A program made the translations under genes and the position numbers. Shown here piece by piece: positions 43,803-51,763 of a stretch of DNA of 64,000 nucleotides. Origin of the DNA: Roseburia sp. AM59-24XD. Its GTDB lineage: Bacteria > Bacillota > Clostridia > Lachnospirales > Lachnospiraceae. How positions within the stretch are numbered: the first letter of the stretch is position 1; each line of letters begins with the position of its first letter. The notes beneath the pieces were generated by a model. The model was not told the DNA's origin. It made no database searches and saw nothing but the letters and a program-made list of their open reading frames with translations. The stretch spans positions 80,040-144,039 of the forward strand of contig NZ_QUET01000005.1 in assembly GCF_003478445.1 (NCBI RefSeq), given 5' to 3'.

Positions 43803-44276
43803 TACGATCTCACCCGTTTCGCTGACATCCTTGACCTCACTCTCCGGAATCTTCGGCGGGTAATCGCCGTACAAGGTGTGTGGTGGAATTACATAAATCA
43901 CGCTGTTATCATTCGGCGCCTCAAACTGCGGAATCAGGGAAATATTCTGCAGTGCCGTCTGCCCTGACAAGATTTCCGCTCCGGAGATCACTGTCGGTTC
44001 AAAGCCGGGAGCGGTAATCTTTAAGTTAAATACAGAATAAGGCTGTGCGGCTTCCGGCTCAAGGCTGTATTCGAGCGGCGGTGCCGGCAGATCAATGGTA
44101 TCGGTCTGACCATTGGAATCCGTGGAAAGCTCATCAATCACATCCTCCGGTTCATTGCTGTCCGTAATCTGTACCGTGGCTCCCGACACGGCGCGCGAGC
44201 TGATCATCGAACTGACATTTACAAGCAGCCTTCCGGTATCCGGGAGGTCCTGCTGCATGGCATATAATTTAGACAT
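43770..44276 (-). CDS. sleC: Spore cortex-lytic enzyme SleC, 5' part (pre-pro region)
   Basis: The N-terminal part of SleC: GRLLVNVSSMISSRAVSGATVQI and LEYSLEPEAAQPYSVFNL (shown in part) form the beta-sandwich pre/pro region. LYGDYPPKIPESEVKDV then leads to LSRVVIP. After P the frame enters the element at about 43783 and ends SGV-stop at 43770. The pro region keeps SleC inactive until Csp proteases cut it at germination in characterised clostridia. Here the split falls near that pro/mature border. The ATG at 44276 has GGAGGAG upstream and a sigma-K-like promoter. Until the element is removed, only a pro-peptide fragment of about 168 aa could be made. Confidence 0.9.
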   Translation of the reverse strand: MSKLYAMQQDLPDTGRLLVNVSSMISSRAVSGATVQITDSNEPEDVIDELSTDSNGQTDTIDLPAPPLEYSLEPEAAQPYSVFNLKITAPGFEPTVISGAEILSGQTALQNISLIPQFEAPNDNSVIYVIPPHTLYGDYPPKIPESEVKDVSETGEIVLSRVVIPSGV

Positions 44277-44308
44277 ACTACTCCTCCATATAAAAAGAAT
44301 CTACTCTT

Positions 44309-44336
44309 TATAGTATGGCGAAAAGAAAGAGAGGTG
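44309..44336 (-). promoter_or_regulatory. Sigma-K-type (mother-cell) promoter of sleC
   Basis: On the minus strand: CACC (44336-44333), 15 bp, CATACTATA (44317-44309). This fits the sigma-K consensus mACm, N15-16, CATAnnnTA at every defined position. The -10 also resembles sigma-E. The sleC ATG lies about 33 bp downstream. Confidence 0.65.
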
Positions 44337-44434
44337 AATGAGGGATTTTGACATATCACGAAGTTCGGGTTAAAATAGCAGAAAAGAAAGCCTGTAATCA
44401 TTTTGTAGGTTACGAGAAAGGAAAATTGATACCA

Positions 44435-44869
44435 ATGGAAACAATAAAGATTAAATATTTTACAGACAAGATTGATAAACTGGAGTATATTGATGGAAAG
44501 TCCGACTGGATCGATCTGCGCGCATCGGAGGACGTGATACTGAAGGCGGGAGATTTTGCTCTGATCCCTCTGGGAGTGGCAATGGAGCTTCCGCAAGGAT
44601 ACGAGGCACATATCGTACCGCGCAGCAGCACATACAAGAACTTCGGAGTCATTCAGGCAAATCACTGTGGCATTGTCGATGGCTCTTACTGCGGTGATAA
44701 TGATATGTGGAGAATGCCGGTGATCGCTATGCGGGACACCGAGATTCATGTCAATGACAGGATCTGTCAGTTCCGTATTATGAAAAATCAGCCTCAGATT
44801 CAATTTGACGAGGTGGACAAGCTGGCCGGAAAAGACAGAGGAGGCTTTGGAAGTACAGGAAAACAGTAA
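44435..44869 (+). CDS. dut: dUTP diphosphatase
   Basis: Hydrolyses dUTP to dUMP. The 144-aa protein contains trimeric dUTPase motifs: [34 protein letters not shown], and the C-terminal DRGGFGSTG that closes over the active site. The frame opens 29 codons upstream, but the family N-terminus favours the ATG at 44435 preceded by AAAGGA. It is divergent from sleC. Confidence 0.93.
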   Translation: METIKIKYFTDKIDKLEYIDGKSDWIDLRASEDVILKAGDFALIPLGVAMELPQGYEAHIVPRSSTYKNFGVIQANHCGIVDGSYCGDNDMWRMPVIAMRDTEIHVNDRICQFRIMKNQPQIQFDEVDKLAGKDRGGFGSTGKQ

Positions 44870-44918
44870 TCCATAGCTTTCTAGGATGGCGGGGCGCAGT
44901 TGTTCCATAGGGGGGAGT

Positions 44919-45266
44919 TTATCCTTGCTCCGTTAGATAGCTTCGTGCTTCCGACTTGGAAATCTGATAAATCTCGCGGAGCTTCGTGCAGATAAAGGAG
45001 TCGTCACAGCCCATGGAGCGAAGCGCAGCTATTGTTTTTGAAACTGACAGGGTCATTTGAACTTGAGCCAGCTTAATCTGAGCCTGTTCAACTTCGATCT
45101 GAGCCATCTTGGCATTCATCTGAGCCTGCTTTGCCTCGGCTCGAGCCTGTTTGGCTTTGTGTTGCATTGCAGCTGCCTGAGAAAAGGCAATCTGCGCTCT
45201 CAGTATTGCCCTGTCCCGCTCCTGCATGCAATGGTGTTCTTCGGGATCGTATTCGTAAAGATTCAC
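44919..45266 (-). CDS. Coiled-coil protein of unknown function (115 aa)
   Basis: The middle (about residues 20-75) is a long Ala/Gln/Lys helix with repeated AQxxxxxAQ spacing, predicted coiled coil. The C-terminal 35 residues (MGCDDSFICTKLREIYQISKSEARSYL) look like a small helical module. No family assigned. The start is a GTG at 45266 with GAGGTGA six bases upstream. An extended -10 (TGCTATAAT, minus strand, 45308-45300) lies about 35 bp before it. Confidence 0.75.
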   Translation of the reverse strand: MNLYEYDPEEHHCMQERDRAILRAQIAFSQAAAMQHKAKQARAEAKQAQMNAKMAQIEVEQAQIKLAQVQMTLSVSKTIAALRSMGCDDSFICTKLREIYQISKSEARSYLTEQG

Positions 45267-45602
45267 AGCAATCACCTCACTTTGTCTGAATTGAAAGCGA
45301 TTATAGCATGTGAAATCATAAAAATCCATTGTATAAATCAACAAAATGACAATAAAATAATGGCAGATATGCCGGGCAATAAAAGCAGTTCGTTCAATAT
45401 GCGTGAAAAATATATGGACGAATTTGTTGAAACGTTACAGGTATCCGATGAAAAATATGGCATTTTGACGGATAATGAGGCACATCCCATACAGCAGCTA
45501 TGCAGGTAGATTGGCATATTGCCAGTGCCGCGCAAAGTGTTGCAAGCCCCTTATGAGTGAGAGGGGGGAGCTGAAGTGGGCTTGCCCGCTTGATTTTAAA
45601 AG

Positions 45603-45637
45603 AAGAGAGTTTCGTGGGAGAGACTCTTTCTTTTTTT
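45603..45637 (+). terminator. Intrinsic terminator upstream of loaP
   Basis: About a 10-bp stem (AGAGAGTTTC with GAGACTCTTT, two G-U pairs) around GTGGGA, followed by CTTTTTTT. With the GCAAGCCC hairpin just upstream it has the look of an attenuator, but no gene lies between it and the loaP promoter. Confidence 0.75.
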
Positions 45638-45678
45638 GTGCACATTGTTCAATTATGTGCTATTCGGCAGAAAAAGTG

Positions 45679-45707
45679 TTGCAAATTCCAGTTAAGTATG
45701 TTATCGT
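45679..45707 (+). promoter_or_regulatory. Candidate promoter of loaP
   Basis: TTGCAA (45679-45684), 17 bp, TATCGT (45702-45707). The palindrome at 45726-45745 would lie in the early transcript and could be an operator or hairpin. Confidence 0.45.
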
Positions 45708-45781
45708 TTTAGTGTTTAATAAGTAGACATAATACATATTATGTCGTACTATTGTAAAATAGGGAGGAAGGAGACCGGATT

Positions 45782-46510
45782 ATGTGGTATGTCATTCATA
45801 CAATGTCCGGAACCGAGCAGAAGTGCGTGCAGCAATGCAGACAGTATATTGATCCGGCGGACTATGTCGAGATGTTCGTGCCTCAGTATATTACGAAGAA
45901 GCACTTCAAGCAGGAGTGGCATGATGTAGAAAGGACCTTATTTCCAGGATACATATTTGTAGACACGGATCGGATCGATCCGGTGCTTGAAGGTCTGAAG
46001 AAGGTACATCAGTACACCAAAGTCCTGCGCGATGCCGATGTTATCTCTCCAATCACCAGGCAGGAGCAGAAGTTCCTGGTGGACATGATGGATGACCGGC
46101 ATATCGTACAATATTCCGAAGGATTTCTTATTGGCGAAAAGGTTTGTATCACCTCCGGTCCTCTGAAGCATTACCAAGGCTGTATCAAGACGGTGGACAG
46201 ACACAGGCGGATCGCCAAGCTGGAAATACCGGTCTTTGGCGGAATGACCCCAGTCGAAGTGGGGTTTGGAGCCGTTCGCAGAGTCAGTCAGGAAGAATTT
46301 CACCAGATGAAACAACAAAATATCCGGAAACATCAAACATCACCCAGGGGAAAGCCAGGACAGGTCAAAGTGCTTAGCGGTGCCTTTGAAGGAATGACCG
46401 GCAAGTTGCTTTGTGCAGAACCGGAACGGGATGAGTGGACGATCGAACTGGAGCTCTTTGACGTGGCAACAAAGGTAATCTGCCCACGGGAAGAGATTGA
46501 GATACTGTAA
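45782..46510 (+). CDS. loaP: Transcription antiterminator LoaP (NusG paralogue) with an extra KOW-like domain
   Basis: A 242-aa specialised NusG paralogue. The NGN domain spans about residues 1-95 (WYVIHTMSGTEQKC, FPGYIFVDTD). A KOW-like domain follows (about 110-170, GEKVCITSGPLKHYQG, VEVGFGAVRRV) and a second KOW-like segment at the C-terminus (about 185-242, PGQVKVLSGAFEGMTGKL). Typical LoaP has one KOW and is nearer 170-180 aa. LoaP acts on RNA polymerase at defined leaders to allow read-through of terminators in long polysaccharide or antibiotic operons. This gene sits directly before a 15-kb exopolysaccharide cluster. GGGAGGAAGGAG precedes the ATG. Confidence 0.88.
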   Translation: MWYVIHTMSGTEQKCVQQCRQYIDPADYVEMFVPQYITKKHFKQEWHDVERTLFPGYIFVDTDRIDPVLEGLKKVHQYTKVLRDADVISPITRQEQKFLVDMMDDRHIVQYSEGFLIGEKVCITSGPLKHYQGCIKTVDRHRRIAKLEIPVFGGMTPVEVGFGAVRRVSQEEFHQMKQQNIRKHQTSPRGKPGQVKVLSGAFEGMTGKLLCAEPERDEWTIELELFDVATKVICPREEIEIL

Positions 46511-46564
46511 TGTAAGAAGCCAATCGGTGGAGTGACGAGTGTCGCGCTGCATCGGGCGGTGGAT

Positions 46565-46640
46565 AGAAAGAGCGTAAGCGAAGCCGGAATTGCGGGCTGC
46601 CGGAGGGCGGTTGGCGAGTGGCGAAGCACGCTCTTTTTCT
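46565..46640 (+). terminator. Large hairpin terminator between loaP and the exopolysaccharide genes
   Basis: AGAAAGAGCGT (46565-46575) pairs with ACGCTCTTTTTCT (46628-46640) and encloses a GC-rich, partly self-complementary 52-nt loop. It ends in a T-rich run. Its position, 55 bp after the loaP stop and 215 bp before the first glycosyltransferase, suits a LoaP-controlled read-through point. A smaller hairpin (CATCTGC/GCAGATG, about 46790-46808) follows. No other gene lies in 46511-46855. Confidence 0.7.
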
Positions 46641-46855
46641 GATTCGGTTATAGAGTAGAGATGAGTGTACTCGATGGATATTTTGTGGAGTGGAAAACAA
46701 GGAAAATATGATTGCAGGGGAATTGGATATAACAGCATAAGGGAATACTTAGGCGCGTGTGATGAACACATGAGGAATTAGAGAAAAATACCATCTGCGA
46801 ATAGCAGATGTGTACATAGATTTGCGGAAGAAAAACGACGAGGAGTATTTGAGGG

Positions 46856-47977
46856 ATGAGGAAGAATAAAATTAGAATATTGCATGTGGCGCAAGCCGCT
46901 GGTGGCGTGGATCGCTACATCCGAATGCTCCTCAAGTATTTGGACAAAGAGAAGTTTGAGAATATATTGGTTTGCTCACAAGATTTCCATGAAGAAGACT
47001 ACATAGATTTGGTGGATTCATTTGAAAAGGTAGAGATGACAAGAGCCATTGGAGGTAGCGACCTAAAGGCAATTAAAGATGTTAGAACACTGATAAAGAA
47101 ATATAATCCTGATATTGTCTATGCACACTCCAGTAAAGCTGGAGCAATTGCTCGAGTTGCAGATATTGGTCTTAAGAATCACTGTGTATACAACCCACAT
47201 GGGTGGGCATTTAATATGCGATGCTCTGCGAAGAAAAAAGCAATGTACACAGCTATTGAAAAGATTGCAGCACCATTCTGTGACAAAATCATTTGCATTT
47301 CAGATGCAGAAAAACAGTCAGCACTAAATAAGAGAATTTGCAAAGATGATAAATTGCAGGTCATTTTCAACGGTGTTGACATCGAAGCCTATGAAAATGG
47401 AGTACATGGCGCAGTTAAAAGGAAAGACATGGGCATTCCAGAAGACGCATTTGTTGTTGGTATGGTTGGACGAATGAGTCCACAAAAAGCACCAGATGTG
47501 TTTATTAAGATGGCAAAGAAGGTAAAAGATGCAATTCCAAATGCACACTATATTATCGTCGGCAATGGAAATCAGGAAGACGAAATCAGAAAGTATGCGG
47601 AGGATAATGGTTTCTCAGATAGTCTACATATTACAGGTTGGGTTGATAACCCAATGAGCTATGTGGAGCTTTTTGATGTTGCATGCCTGTTGAGCCGCTG
47701 GGAGGGATTTGGATTAGCACTTCCTGAATACATGATGGCGGGTAAGCCGATTGTAGCAAGCAGTGTGGATGCTATTCCGAATATAATCCGGGATGGAGAA
47801 AATGGCTTACTTGTTGAAGTGGATGATGCTATTGGTGCAAGTGAGGCTGTACTACGGATTTATCAGGACAGGAAATTGAAAGATAAATTGGTGGCACAAG
47901 GATTAGAAGATGTACATAACAGATTCAATGCTCGAAGGGTATCAGATGAGCACGGGAAGTTGTTTGAAAATATGTGA
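46856..47977 (+). CDS. Glycosyltransferase family 4 (GT-B), EpsD/EpsF-like
   Basis: A 373-aa retaining GT-B enzyme. The N-terminal glycine-rich AQAAGGVDRYI binds acceptor. The C-terminal donor site is seen as VGMVGRMSPQKAPDVFI, IIVGNGNQEDE and the E-x7-E motif in SRWEGFGLALPEYM. It is the first gene of the A+T-rich exopolysaccharide cluster after the loaP terminator. The sugar is not predictable. The stop overlaps an upstream candidate start of the next gene. Confidence 0.92.
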   Translation: MRKNKIRILHVAQAAGGVDRYIRMLLKYLDKEKFENILVCSQDFHEEDYIDLVDSFEKVEMTRAIGGSDLKAIKDVRTLIKKYNPDIVYAHSSKAGAIARVADIGLKNHCVYNPHGWAFNMRCSAKKKAMYTAIEKIAAPFCDKIICISDAEKQSALNKRICKDDKLQVIFNGVDIEAYENGVHGAVKRKDMGIPEDAFVVGMVGRMSPQKAPDVFIKMAKKVKDAIPNAHYIIVGNGNQEDEIRKYAEDNGFSDSLHITGWVDNPMSYVELFDVACLLSRWEGFGLALPEYMMAGKPIVASSVDAIPNIIRDGENGLLVEVDDAIGASEAVLRIYQDRKLKDKLVAQGLEDVHNRFNARRVSDEHGKLFENM

Positions 47978-48021
47978 GAAATAGTAGACTGACTTTTAGG
48001 ATGGCATGTGAGGTTAATAAA

Positions 48022-48933
48022 ATGAAGGACAAATTGAAATATATTGATGTATGCGTGCTAAAGATTATAGCAATCTCGATGGTTGTTGTGGCACATTATT
48101 TTAGATTCTTTGAGCCTACTTCACACTTGAACGGGTTGAAATCTAAAGGGTTCTTCGGTGCTGCACTTTTTGCATTTTTAAGTGGATATTTGGCTGATAT
48201 CAATAATGGAAAAGTTTTCGGGGGGGGATGGCTGTTTCATAAAATCGGCTCGGTATATTTGCCCTATGTGATAACTAATTTAATTTCGATGTTTATGTAT
48301 AAATCATGGGCATTTAATCCGCTGAAACAAGTTTTAATGGGAAGCAATGACGGGGTGCTTTGGTATGTGCCATTTATAATGGTGTTCTACATATTGTTTT
48401 TTATTGTCGAAATTAATGAGTGGCCGCGGTTAATTCTACCTAGTATGGGAGCAATGATATTTATTGTGCTAGAAATCGCAGGTGCGGACAGTCAATGGTA
48501 CACATCTATTGGAGCTTTAATATTTGGCTTGTATGCTGACAGATTTAAAGATAATAATTTGAGGTCTGTTTTTCAAAGCGTGACGCTTTTTTTGCTCTGT
48601 TCAGTTGCCGCAATAAAGTTAGAAAATATTCCATTGTTAAAGGATGTACTAACAACGCTTGCAGGCATCGGATTTTGTGAGATGGTTTTTAATATTACCA
48701 TGCTTGTTCCAAATAGAGAACCCAAAAATTGTAAGACATTGTTATCAATAGCAAGTGGTTCGGCCTATTGGACGTATTTGATTCATATGAAAGTTGGGTT
48801 TATTCTAAATAATCTGATGGCACCTTCGCTGCTTCCATTTTATCTTATATCAGTCGTAGCTGCTACTTTATTGAATGGGTGCTATTTGAAATTCAAAAGA
48901 GATTTGAATCGGCTTGATTTAAAATCGAAGTGA
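48022..48933 (+). CDS. Acyltransferase 3 (OafA/WecH type) membrane protein
   Basis: Integral membrane acyltransferase of about 303 aa with some nine or ten hydrophobic helices. The N-terminal segment has YIDVCVLKIIAISMVVVAHY, where the His after VVVA is the conserved catalytic-site His of the family. It probably O-acetylates a sugar of the repeat unit. A GTG at 47974 overlapping the previous stop is possible. I prefer the ATG at 48022 because of GTGAGG nine bases upstream. Confidence 0.85.
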   Translation: MKDKLKYIDVCVLKIIAISMVVVAHYFRFFEPTSHLNGLKSKGFFGAALFAFLSGYLADINNGKVFGGGWLFHKIGSVYLPYVITNLISMFMYKSWAFNPLKQVLMGSNDGVLWYVPFIMVFYILFFIVEINEWPRLILPSMGAMIFIVLEIAGADSQWYTSIGALIFGLYADRFKDNNLRSVFQSVTLFLLCSVAAIKLENIPLLKDVLTTLAGIGFCEMVFNITMLVPNREPKNCKTLLSIASGSAYWTYLIHMKVGFILNNLMAPSLLPFYLISVVAATLLNGCYLKFKRDLNRLDLKSK

Positions 48934-48978
48934 GACCTAGAAAACGACCATCTAGGCAGGTGGAATAATACGAAGGTT

Positions 48979-49447
48979 ATGTTATCTGAACTGAAAAGAG
49001 ATTTAGAACGTAACGGAGAACTAAAGAACTATGCTTTTTTTATATTTCGATATGGAAACTATTGTATGACATACAATGGCACATGTGCAAAAGTCTTTAG
49101 TATCCTATTCCGCCTTGTTATGAAATTGACATACAGCAAATAAAATCATATTCCTTTGGAAACAAATATGGGGGTTAAGAACACACCATCTTCTAGGAAT
49201 TGTTTTGTCAGACAAAGCATCAATTGATGAGCAATGAACAATAATGCACCAAGTTATAATCGGTGTTGATGCATTGAAAAACAATAAGGCTCCAGTGATT
49301 GGAAACAATGTGCTTATTGGAGCAGTCGCAAAGATCATAGGCAATATAACTGTCGGAAACAACGTCGTTGGTGGAGCGGGTGCAATTGTTACAAAACCCG
49401 TTCCTGATGAAAAGACAGAGGTTGGAATTAATCGAATATTAGGATAA
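48979..49447 (+). pseudogene. Decayed serine O-acetyltransferase-like (hexapeptide-repeat) gene
   Basis: The start MLSELKRDLERNGEL and the C-terminal left-handed beta-helix (IMHQVIIGVDALKNNKAPVIGNNVLIGAVAKIIGNI, shown in part) belong to a CysE-like acetyltransferase. An in-frame TAA at 49141 follows YSK. The text resumes in the same frame as IPLETNMG, then shifts at the G-run 49170-49174 to give LRTHHLLGIVLSDKASIDE, and a TGA at 49235 precedes the last block. Several different lesions suggest true decay, unlike the single-base breaks elsewhere. Confidence 0.75.
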
Positions 49448-49461
49448 TTGGTGGTGATGAT

Positions 49462-50595
49462 ATGGAGAAAGTTAAGGTCCTTCACATGGAACTCGATGTT
49501 CATATGGGAGGAATTGAGTCTTTCCTCTTTAATCTTTATAGTCAAATAGATAGAGAACGTGTACAATTCGATTTTGTGACAAGATCGAATAGCCCGGCAA
49601 TGGAATCGGAATTAAGAGAACTCGGAGCGAAAATATATCGGGTTTCATCGTACAAAAACCCATTGGCATATATGCGTGATCTGAATGCAGTTATAGAATA
49701 CGGTTATGACATAATTCATATTCATAAAAATTCCGCTGCTGTAATTCTGCCGTTTATTGTCGCGCATAAGCATAAAAACATTAGAGTCTTTGTACATTCG
49801 CATAATACAAGTCCAAGCATAGGTGGAGCAACTCAATTATTGCATATATTAAATAGAAATATTTTATGGAAATATTCGGATGAACATTTTGCGTGTTCAC
49901 AGATTGCGGGCGAGTGGCTATACGGAAAAAATAAAACCTTCACTGTTTTAAAGAATGGAATTAATACCAATGCCTACAAATATGATTTGCAAAGGCGTAT
50001 GGCTAAGAGAAAAGAGCTTGGAATAGCGGAAAATATATTTGCTATTGGTAATGTTGGTAGATTTACTGAGCAGAAAAACCAAAAGCGATTGGTACAAATA
50101 TTTGAAGAATATATTCGGAAGAATAGCAATAGTGTGCTTTTGTTAGTTGGAGATGGAGAACAAAAAAATGTGGTTGAGAATTATTGCAAGGAAAGAAATC
50201 TGACAAAACATGTAATGTTTCTTGGAATTCGGAAAGATATTCCAGATTTGATGATGGCGATGGATGCTTTTGTAATGCCATCGATATATGAAGGATTGCC
50301 AATTGTGGCAATTGAAGCTCAGAGTGCAGGATTGCCACTTTATTTATCAAATACGATTTCTGATGAAACGGACATAACAAGCAATGTCAAATGGTTCTCA
50401 TTGGAAGAAGATAATAAAGCAATTGCCGGAATAATATGCGATGAGCAGAGTACAACTCAGGAGCGAATAGAACGAAACAGTAAAGTTGTAACTGCTGGAT
50501 TTGATATGGGAGAAACTGCAAAGATACTGCAAGATGCATATGTTGAGACTACGGAAAATAATCCAAGAAAAGAGGGGCAATCATGTACATTATAA
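49462..50595 (+). CDS. Glycosyltransferase family 4, EpsF-like
   Basis: A 377-aa GT-B enzyme with HMELDVHMGGIESFLFN at the N-terminus, the EpsF-like HSHNTSP segment, the donor site NVGRFTEQKNQKRLVQIF and the E-x7-E motif in PSIYEGLPIVAIEAQ. It probably adds one sugar to the lipid-linked repeat unit at the cytoplasmic face of the membrane. It overlaps the next gene by 13 bp. Confidence 0.92.
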   Translation: MEKVKVLHMELDVHMGGIESFLFNLYSQIDRERVQFDFVTRSNSPAMESELRELGAKIYRVSSYKNPLAYMRDLNAVIEYGYDIIHIHKNSAAVILPFIVAHKHKNIRVFVHSHNTSPSIGGATQLLHILNRNILWKYSDEHFACSQIAGEWLYGKNKTFTVLKNGINTNAYKYDLQRRMAKRKELGIAENIFAIGNVGRFTEQKNQKRLVQIFEEYIRKNSNSVLLLVGDGEQKNVVENYCKERNLTKHVMFLGIRKDIPDLMMAMDAFVMPSIYEGLPIVAIEAQSAGLPLYLSNTISDETDITSNVKWFSLEEDNKAIAGIICDEQSTTQERIERNSKVVTAGFDMGETAKILQDAYVETTENNPRKEGQSCTL

Positions 50596-51689
50596 CATTC
50601 GTGATATCACTGCTATTGTTGCATATTTCAGAAAAAGCACAAAAAAAAAGCATAAAACGAATATTTGTTGCGATGGCACTATTATTGCCAAGTTGTTTGG
50701 CGGGGATAAGAGACTTCACTATCGGATGGGATGTTCTGCTATATGGAAAGGGCTGGTTTGAAAGAGCATGTGAGTACAACTCGCTGATAATATTTTTAGA
50801 AAAAGCGAATGAGTACAGTGTCGGAATAGGATATGCATTTATTAATTATTGTGTCTCAAGAGTAACACACAATTTTCATGTGTTTCTTTTTGTATATCAA
50901 CTCATACAATTGTGTATTGTGTACTACACGGTCAAACCATTGAAAAAAGAGATAAGCCTAACATTTGCGTTTTTTGTCTATTTCTTTTCTTACTATAATC
51001 TGTCGCTGAATATTTTAAGGCAAATTATGGCGATAATGATTGTTTTCTTCGGCTATAGATTTATTTTAAATCATAAACCAATTAAATTTGTTTTAACGAT
51101 AATTGTTGCATATACTTTTCATAATACAGCTATAGTAGGATTGGTTTTGTATCCTATAAACTGGGCGCTTAATAATAAACTACTAAAAAAACTGTCAAAA
51201 ACTTTGATTGTCGTAGGTAGTGTTAGTGCTGCTATTGCGTATCAAGTGCTATTAGATGTATTTGCAAAGTTTGGATTATTACAGATTGAACGGTATTCTC
51301 ATTATGCGTCTGATACAGAGGTTGGAGGGCGATACATAAGGTTGCTCTATTGGCTTATTATCTTAATTGCAATATTATGGAAAGGCAGAAAGTGTATAGC
51401 ATATAATAGCAAGAACTTAACATTGGAAATGTATATGACAATGTCAGGAATCTTTTCTTTAATGGTATTCATGGGTAGTCCTTGGATTGTTCGGATTGTA
51501 TATTATTTTGATGTATTTCAAATTATATTTTTACCTATGTTGGTTCAAAGATTGCCATTTGCTCTTGGAAAGAAGAAAACGATAGGATCCTATTTCATTG
51601 TAGGCATAATTATCATGGCTTTTTGGCTGTTTAATTATGTCCTGAGACGAGGCGGAAATACATATCCGTATATTTTTATGCGCAATTGA
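50583..51689 (+). CDS. EpsG-family polysaccharide polymerase (Wzy-like)
   Basis: A 368-aa membrane protein with about ten hydrophobic segments. The EpsG hallmark is near residue 40: LAGIRDFTIGWDVLLYGKGW. LNILRQIMA and YTFHNTA in the middle are also typical. It probably joins repeat units outside the membrane, the Wzy role in a Wzx/Wzy pathway, for which a flippase gene follows at 54.3 kb. Confidence 0.87.
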   Translation: MYIITFVISLLLLHISEKAQKKSIKRIFVAMALLLPSCLAGIRDFTIGWDVLLYGKGWFERACEYNSLIIFLEKANEYSVGIGYAFINYCVSRVTHNFHVFLFVYQLIQLCIVYYTVKPLKKEISLTFAFFVYFFSYYNLSLNILRQIMAIMIVFFGYRFILNHKPIKFVLTIIVAYTFHNTAIVGLVLYPINWALNNKLLKKLSKTLIVVGSVSAAIAYQVLLDVFAKFGLLQIERYSHYASDTEVGGRYIRLLYWLIILIAILWKGRKCIAYNSKNLTLEMYMTMSGIFSLMVFMGSPWIVRIVYYFDVFQIIFLPMLVQRLPFALGKKKTIGSYFIVGIIIMAFWLFNYVLRRGGNTYPYIFMRN

Positions 51690-51763
51690 TGCGATTCCAT
51701 ATTTGATATTATATTTGCAATAGAATAAATATAAATTGAAAAACTAAACGATAGGAAAATGCT

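Larger units (their letters stand above)
45267..45781. other. 515-bp region without a firm gene before loaP
   Basis: It holds the promoter of the coiled-coil gene, a 49-codon open frame (45360-45509, no ribosome binding site, no family) that I do not call as a gene, and a hairpin GCAAGCCC/GGGCTTGC (45542-45549 with 45578-45585). A terminator and the loaP promoter follow. A perfect 20-bp palindrome (45726-45745, GACATAAT and its complement around ACAT) lies between that promoter and loaP. Confidence 0.5.

Noticed and set aside
45360..45509. 49-codon ORF before loaP
   Set aside because: No ribosome binding site, no family and no conserved context.
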